Assembly: GCA_030017715.1 (NCBI GenBank)
Contig: JASEIU010000003.1
Span: 332,098-396,097, forward strand
DNA from: Candidatus Saccharicenans sp.
GTDB taxonomy: Bacteria > Acidobacteriota > Aminicenantia > Aminicenantales > Saccharicenantaceae
DNA length: 64,000 nucleotides
Reading direction: 5' to 3'
The notes under the pieces are model-generated. The model did no database searches and had not been told where the DNA came from. It saw only the letters and a program-made list of their open reading frames with translations. The position numbers were made by a program, and so were the translations under genes. Positions 60,392 through 64,000 of the stretch are shown piece after piece (the stretch's first letter is position 1; each line of letters begins with the position of its first letter).

Positions 60392-62158
60392 TCAATAGCG
60401 CCAGCTTTTGAGGTCGGCTCCGGGCGGCGCCGACTTTTTGATGCGTTCCATAATTTTCGGGATGTGAAACTGGTGATAGCGGAGCCGCGATATCCAGATG
60501 GGATTTTCGTGGTCGCCGTTCCAGCAGTGCTCGGCCCGGTCGCCGTAATCGACCTCTCCGTCGTAATAAGGGTCTCTGGTGTTTTTAAGAAATTCTTCCA
60601 TCAGGTAAACGGCGTTGTTCAGATAGTAGTTGTCCATATCGCCACAGTAGATGTGAATTTTCCCTTTAAGTTTTGGTCCCAGAGTTTTCCAGTCGCGCTC
60701 GAGGATGTAGCGCAGGTCGTAGTGCTCCCGCCAGTAGGCGGCGGTTTCGGGGTCGATTTCTCCGGTCAGCTTATCCCAGATTCTCCGCGGATAGCCATCG
60801 GGGCCAACCGGCGAGAAGACCGCCTCCCAGATGTCGTACTGGTCGCCCGAGCGGGTTCTGGTGCCAAGCGCCAGCTCCCGGTGGTTGGTTTCTTCCATGG
60901 TGCAGCTTACTTCACCCAGATAATTGCGGCGGCCCGGGCGCGGCGTTCTTTTCCAGCGGCTTTCGGCGTAGTAGGCGTTTTTATGCTCGTAAATGTTGAC
61001 TATGGTATAGGCGCGAAAATCGATCGGGTCGGGACAGGCTGCCCAGCAGCCGTTATACATATCGGGATAAAAAACCTGGGTGGCCAGAGCTTCCCAGCCG
61101 CCGGTTGAGCCGCCGTAGGTGAAACGAGCCCAGCCTTCACCGATTCCACGGAATGTCTGTTCGATGTAAGGAATAAGCTCGTAGTTGATGGCGTCGCCGT
61201 AGGGCCCGAGGTTGGCTGAATTGACCGCGTAAGAATCATCATAGTAGGGATTGGCATGCTGGATTTCGATTATCAGAAAGCGCGGGGTGTCGGGGGCAAT
61301 CCAGTATTTATAAAAATTGTAGGCTTCCTGCTGAACGATCCGGTTATAGCCGTGGAGGCGAAAACGCTCGCTGTAATCCGGTTCCAGGTCCGGGTCGGGA
61401 GGCTCCTCCCGGAAGCCCTCAAAGGTATACGGGAAATGCCCGTGGAAAACAATCAGCGGATAGCGGGCTTCCGGATGCTCGTCAAAGCCGTGAGGCAGGA
61501 GAACGTGAGCCCCGAGATAAACCGGCGTTCCCCAGAAATCGCTCAGCAGCTTACTCTGGATGCGGACGTGTTTAATGTACTTTGTTTCCGGCGGGTCGGG
61601 AATCGGCGGAATCACCCGGTCGAGCAAAATGCGGATGGTTTGCTTTTTAGCTGGGTCGATAAAGACCCTGACCAGCTGGCTGTAGAGATTTCCAGGTTTG
61701 CGGTTCCACTGCTGGCCCTCCCCACGGTCGGGGGGCAGTTTAAGGACGCGGCCGTCGGCCAGGTGGTAGGTCTGGTAGATGTTGAGCAAAGCCTGCACCC
61801 AGTATTCCCCCGGCTCGATGTCAGAAAGGCTGCGCCGGGGATAGCCGAAGACGCTGCCGTCAAATATGGCTGCGGCGCCGGGTTGAAGCCCTTCAACATC
61901 AATGCCAAAAACCTGCTGGGTTTGCAGGCTGTCGCTGATCTGGAAGCGCGGTTCCCGGGCATCGTTATCGGAAATCAGCAGCAGGAGCCGGCCGTCGAGC
62001 GGAACGGCAGAGCTTGCCGTCGGGAAAGAAACCGCGAACCTGAGCCTGGCCTGTTTTGCCGTCGCCTGGTTTCGGTTGCAGCTCAAAGCGAATGCCAGAA
62101 TTAAAATAAAAATGACTGCCATACGAAAAGAACAGTTCAGCCTTTTCAAACTCAACAT
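60392..62158 (-). CDS. Esterase-like alpha/beta-hydrolase lipoprotein
   Basis: 588 residues. Signal with lipobox ILAFALSCNRN (Cys near 27). An N-terminal beta domain (RLRFAVSFPTASSAVPLDGR, IEPGEYWVQALLNIYQTYHL) precedes an alpha/beta-hydrolase domain. That domain has YLGAHVLLPHGFDEHPEARY, PLIVFHGHFPYTFEGF and the nucleophile elbow FTYGGSTGGWEALATQVFYP. GKIHIYCGDMDNYYLNNAVY gives a candidate acid, and HCWNGDHENPIWI a candidate His. It resembles esterase-D/feruloyl-esterase-like proteins, probably acting at the cell surface on carbohydrate or peptide esters. Substrate unknown. Confidence 0.85.
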   Translation of the reverse strand: MLSLKRLNCSFRMAVIFILILAFALSCNRNQATAKQARLRFAVSFPTASSAVPLDGRLLLLISDNDAREPRFQISDSLQTQQVFGIDVEGLQPGAAAIFDGSVFGYPRRSLSDIEPGEYWVQALLNIYQTYHLADGRVLKLPPDRGEGQQWNRKPGNLYSQLVRVFIDPAKKQTIRILLDRVIPPIPDPPETKYIKHVRIQSKLLSDFWGTPVYLGAHVLLPHGFDEHPEARYPLIVFHGHFPYTFEGFREEPPDPDLEPDYSERFRLHGYNRIVQQEAYNFYKYWIAPDTPRFLIIEIQHANPYYDDSYAVNSANLGPYGDAINYELIPYIEQTFRGIGEGWARFTYGGSTGGWEALATQVFYPDMYNGCWAACPDPIDFRAYTIVNIYEHKNAYYAESRWKRTPRPGRRNYLGEVSCTMEETNHRELALGTRTRSGDQYDIWEAVFSPVGPDGYPRRIWDKLTGEIDPETAAYWREHYDLRYILERDWKTLGPKLKGKIHIYCGDMDNYYLNNAVYLMEEFLKNTRDPYYDGEVDYGDRAEHCWNGDHENPIWISRLRYHQFHIPKIMERIKKSAPPGADLKSWRY

Positions 62159-62176
62159 AATCAGACCTCCTTAAAA

Positions 62177-62198
62177 GGGGACACCTGCAGGTGTCCCC
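62177..62198 (-). terminator. Repeat-derived terminator of the nucleotide transporter gene
   Basis: Perfect GGGGACACCTG/CAGGTGTCCCC palindrome beginning three bases after the stop codon, followed by UUUU in the minus transcript, and 18 nt before the esterase start; the esterase ribosome-binding site (AAGGAGG) is directly after the U run. Confidence 0.75.
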
Positions 62199-62201
62199 GA
62201 T

Positions 62202-63605
62202 TTATGCTGGCCCGGACCTGAGCTTCCTGTACTCACGAACGATGAAGAAACACAGGACGATCCAGGCCAGTATGCTGACCACGTTAATCACGGCATAATT
62301 CTCAATGGCCTTAAAGCCGAGGACGGTGGTGCCGGCCAGCACCAGCAAGCCTCCGAGAAAGTCCCCTCCCCGGACAAAGAAGGTGTCGATGGCCGCTTTG
62401 GCCTTGTATTTTTCCTCACGCGAGGTGATCAGGTAGAGGGCGTGTTTGGTGGCATTCATTAGCGAGTAGTCGGTGCCGTTTTCGACTACCTTGACCCATT
62501 TGACTACCATCAGGGCCGCCGTGGCCGTGATCAGGCCGTAGCCGCCGAGCACCAGGACCGGAAAGATGAACAGAGCGCCGGCGATGCCCACCCAGCGGAA
62601 AATGCGGCTGACCAGGAAGAGAGCGACGATCATAGCCACCAGGTTGGTCAGAAATTGATAGCCGGAATAATATTGGCCGATGTAGTTCGCTTCCATCTGT
62701 TCCAGGGCTTTGGCGTCAAGGTCCCCGGTAGCGGCCGCGGCGATAGCTTTCTGGGCTATGTCTTTGAGGACTTTGCCGAGAATGTATTCCCCCACCTGAT
62801 TGACAAAGTTGTAGATGGCGATGACGATGGCGATATAGAGAAGGTAGCGGCTCCGGAAGACCAGCCGGAACCCGTCCCCTGCTTTGAGCGGCTGCTCCTG
62901 GACCTTTTTCTTAATCTCGGCCTCGGCTTCCGGCAGGGTGGCCGCTCTGGCGGACAGCATCCGGATTTCTCTTTTATGAATGAAAATGGACAGGAGAATG
63001 CCGACGACCAGGAGACCGGCGGTGACCAGCATCATACTGTAGGCGCCCAGCGGCTTCCAGAGCTGTTTGGAGACGATGCTGCCGACCAGAGAACCCAGGG
63101 TGGCTCCGTAAGCAATCAGCGGGAACAGTCGTTTTCCTTCATCCTCGGTGTAAAGGTCGTTGGCAAATCCCCAGAACTGGGCCGGCACCAGCAGGTTGTA
63201 GATACCGATCCAGATGAAAAAGACAACGCCCATAACGCTCATCGGGACTCCGACCACATCCAGGAAGTAGAAAAGGACGAGGTTGGAGACAAAAAACATC
63301 GTCACCCAGGTGATGAGCAGGTGCCGCGGCAGGCGCGAAGCCACGCGGCTGAAGGCTTTAACGACGAAGATGAGCAGGACGGCCTGGATAGCACCCATAT
63401 AGGCTTTGACCTCGGCGCTCTGGCCGGTGAGGATGAGCGCGTCGCGAACAGGCTTGATAATGTAGTAGGCAAACATTAACAGGAAGACGTTGACAAAAAG
63501 AAGTAGCGCCTTACCGGCTTCCCCGGGATAGATGACCGTGAAGATCCGGAGCAGGCGGTAGACTAAGGGCTGCCGATCAGAGGCCTTTTCGGACGCACCT
63601 TCCAT
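62202..63605 (-). CDS. NTP/NDP exchange transporter (Tlc/Npt family)
   Basis: 467 residues, about 11-12 membrane helices. The opening PGEAGKALLLFVNVFLLMFA followed by YYIIKPVRDALIL is the Tlc/Npt signature. QFWGFANDLYTEDEGKRLFP and GATLGSLVGSIVSKQLW are also conserved. Rickettsial and chlamydial members exchange ATP for ADP or import nucleotides. Free-living bacteria such as Aminicenantota and Bacteroidota also carry relatives, whose role may be nucleotide salvage. It probably lies in the inner membrane. No nearby gene clarifies the substrate. Confidence 0.87.
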   Translation of the reverse strand: MEGASEKASDRQPLVYRLLRIFTVIYPGEAGKALLLFVNVFLLMFAYYIIKPVRDALILTGQSAEVKAYMGAIQAVLLIFVVKAFSRVASRLPRHLLITWVTMFFVSNLVLFYFLDVVGVPMSVMGVVFFIWIGIYNLLVPAQFWGFANDLYTEDEGKRLFPLIAYGATLGSLVGSIVSKQLWKPLGAYSMMLVTAGLLVVGILLSIFIHKREIRMLSARAATLPEAEAEIKKKVQEQPLKAGDGFRLVFRSRYLLYIAIVIAIYNFVNQVGEYILGKVLKDIAQKAIAAAATGDLDAKALEQMEANYIGQYYSGYQFLTNLVAMIVALFLVSRIFRWVGIAGALFIFPVLVLGGYGLITATAALMVVKWVKVVENGTDYSLMNATKHALYLITSREEKYKAKAAIDTFFVRGGDFLGGLLVLAGTTVLGFKAIENYAVINVVSILAWIVLCFFIVREYRKLRSGPA

Positions 63606-63956
63606 GAAACCTCCCTGGGCCCTATTTATAAAACAAGCTGATTTTTAGAAGCCGGGTCAGATCGAAAAGCATGAGTTGGGCTTTCCCGCCAACCTTCAAA
63701 GACAATCGTAGTTTGAATCTCGAACAAATGTCAACCAGAGAAATTGCCGGCAAGCCAAAACATCAAAGTCGGAAAAAACCGTTTCCTGCGTCTGGGAGGC
63801 TAAAAAATCGGTGGAACGCTGGACGGACGTTTACCTCATGACCGCCCCGGACAAGGCGATAAAAGAAGGGGTTGAAAACGCCGCCTTCCGCGAAGCCTGC
63901 GCTTCGATCACAGTAAAAATAATAACCGGGCAACGATTTTCTTTTAAAATAAAAAA
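63606..63956. other. Intergenic region between transporter and rRNA operon
   Basis: About 350 nt. On the plus strand a stretch from ~63770 reads like protein (SCVWEAKKSVERWTDVYLMT, APDKAIKEGVENAAFREACA) but has no start and runs into the 5S end; it may be a gene relic. An A-rich run at 63937-63956 becomes a U tract after the 5S gene in the minus direction. Confidence 0.35.
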
Positions 63957-64000
63957 CCCGGCAACGACCTACTCTCCCACGCAGTTGCCCACGCAGTACC
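63957..64000 (-). rRNA. rrf: 5S ribosomal RNA, 3' end (partial)
   Basis: The reverse complement of the last 44 bases reads GGTACTGCGTGGGCAACTGC, then GTGGGAGAGTAGGTCGTTGC and CGGG: the conserved 3' end of bacterial 5S rRNA (TGGGAGAGTAGGTCG-CxGCC-GGG). It is followed in the minus direction by TTTTTTATTTTAAAAG, a probable terminator tail. The 5' two thirds and any 23S/16S genes lie beyond the window. Confidence 0.88.

Overview
The window looks like one contig of an uncultured, moderately GC-rich Gram-negative bacterium. The best guess is Aminicenantota (Candidatus Aminicenantes), with Acidobacteriota as the alternative. The reasons are a TonB-dependent receptor with a carboxypeptidase-regulatory N-terminus, a GWxTD-type lipoprotein, Tat-exported DUF362 and aldo/keto reductase proteins, a Tlc-type nucleotide transporter, a beta-propeller diguanylate cyclase, and many GGGGACAC...GTGTCCCC hairpins between genes. 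The assignment is inferred from gene content only; the only rRNA present is the last 44 nt of a 5S gene.

Layout. 1-2.2 kb (+): the end of a nucleotide-sugar dehydrogenase, an array of nested hairpin repeats, and murJ. 2.4-23.2 kb (-): a surface-polysaccharide locus. In transcription order it has a bacillosamine-type module (pglC-pglD-pglE-pglF-like), a four-gene UDP-GlcNAc(3NAc)A/ManNAc(3NAc)A module (wbpB-wbpD-wbpE-wbpI-like), flippase, polymerase, a decayed stretch, a WbpG-like amidotransferase, glycosyltransferases, a ChbG/YdjC deacetylase, a CapA-like protein, a PaaK/CapK-like ligase, a frameshifted wecB and a WbuB-like transferase. 23.2-25.7 kb (-): an intracellular-looking papain-like peptidase and three small proteins. 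25.7-27.4 kb: no gene seen. 27.4-33.5 kb (-): a large propeller-GGDEF protein and glmS, both carrying Ser/Pro/Ala-rich insertions. 33.5-45.6 kb: single genes separated by repeat-filled gaps, including three direct copies of a 0.5-0.6 kb element. 45.6-51.6 kb (-): TonB receptor, a truncated membrane protein, DUF2330 and SHOCT proteins. 51.9-53.9 kb (+): three small secreted or membrane proteins. 54.0-59.9 kb (-): a five-gene operon. 60.1-63.6 kb (-): serpin fragment, esterase-like lipoprotein, nucleotide transporter. The end: 5S rRNA on the minus strand.

The most interesting system is the operon at 53.97-59.92 kb. A near-leaderless promoter precedes a protein with a SPASM-like cysteine cluster and a PqqD-like tail but no radical-SAM cysteine motif. 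It is followed by a true radical SAM/SPASM enzyme, and then by a 181-residue Tat-signal protein whose C-terminal half carries thirteen His-Xaa-(Asn/Asp) motifs, mostly five residues apart. Two overlapping genes for exported proteins complete it. By analogy with His-Xaa-Ser (Hxs) and GeoRSP systems this looks like a ribosomally made, radical-SAM-modified, Tat-exported repeat protein that I cannot place in a named family.

The second theme is the hairpin repeats. Nine minus-strand genes have a GGGGACACC/GGTGTCCCC-type hairpin 0-17 nt after the stop codon, usually followed by a U tract in the transcript, so a repeat family appears to serve as transcription terminators. A second repeat type lies at gene 5' sides and at the broken ends of gene fragments.
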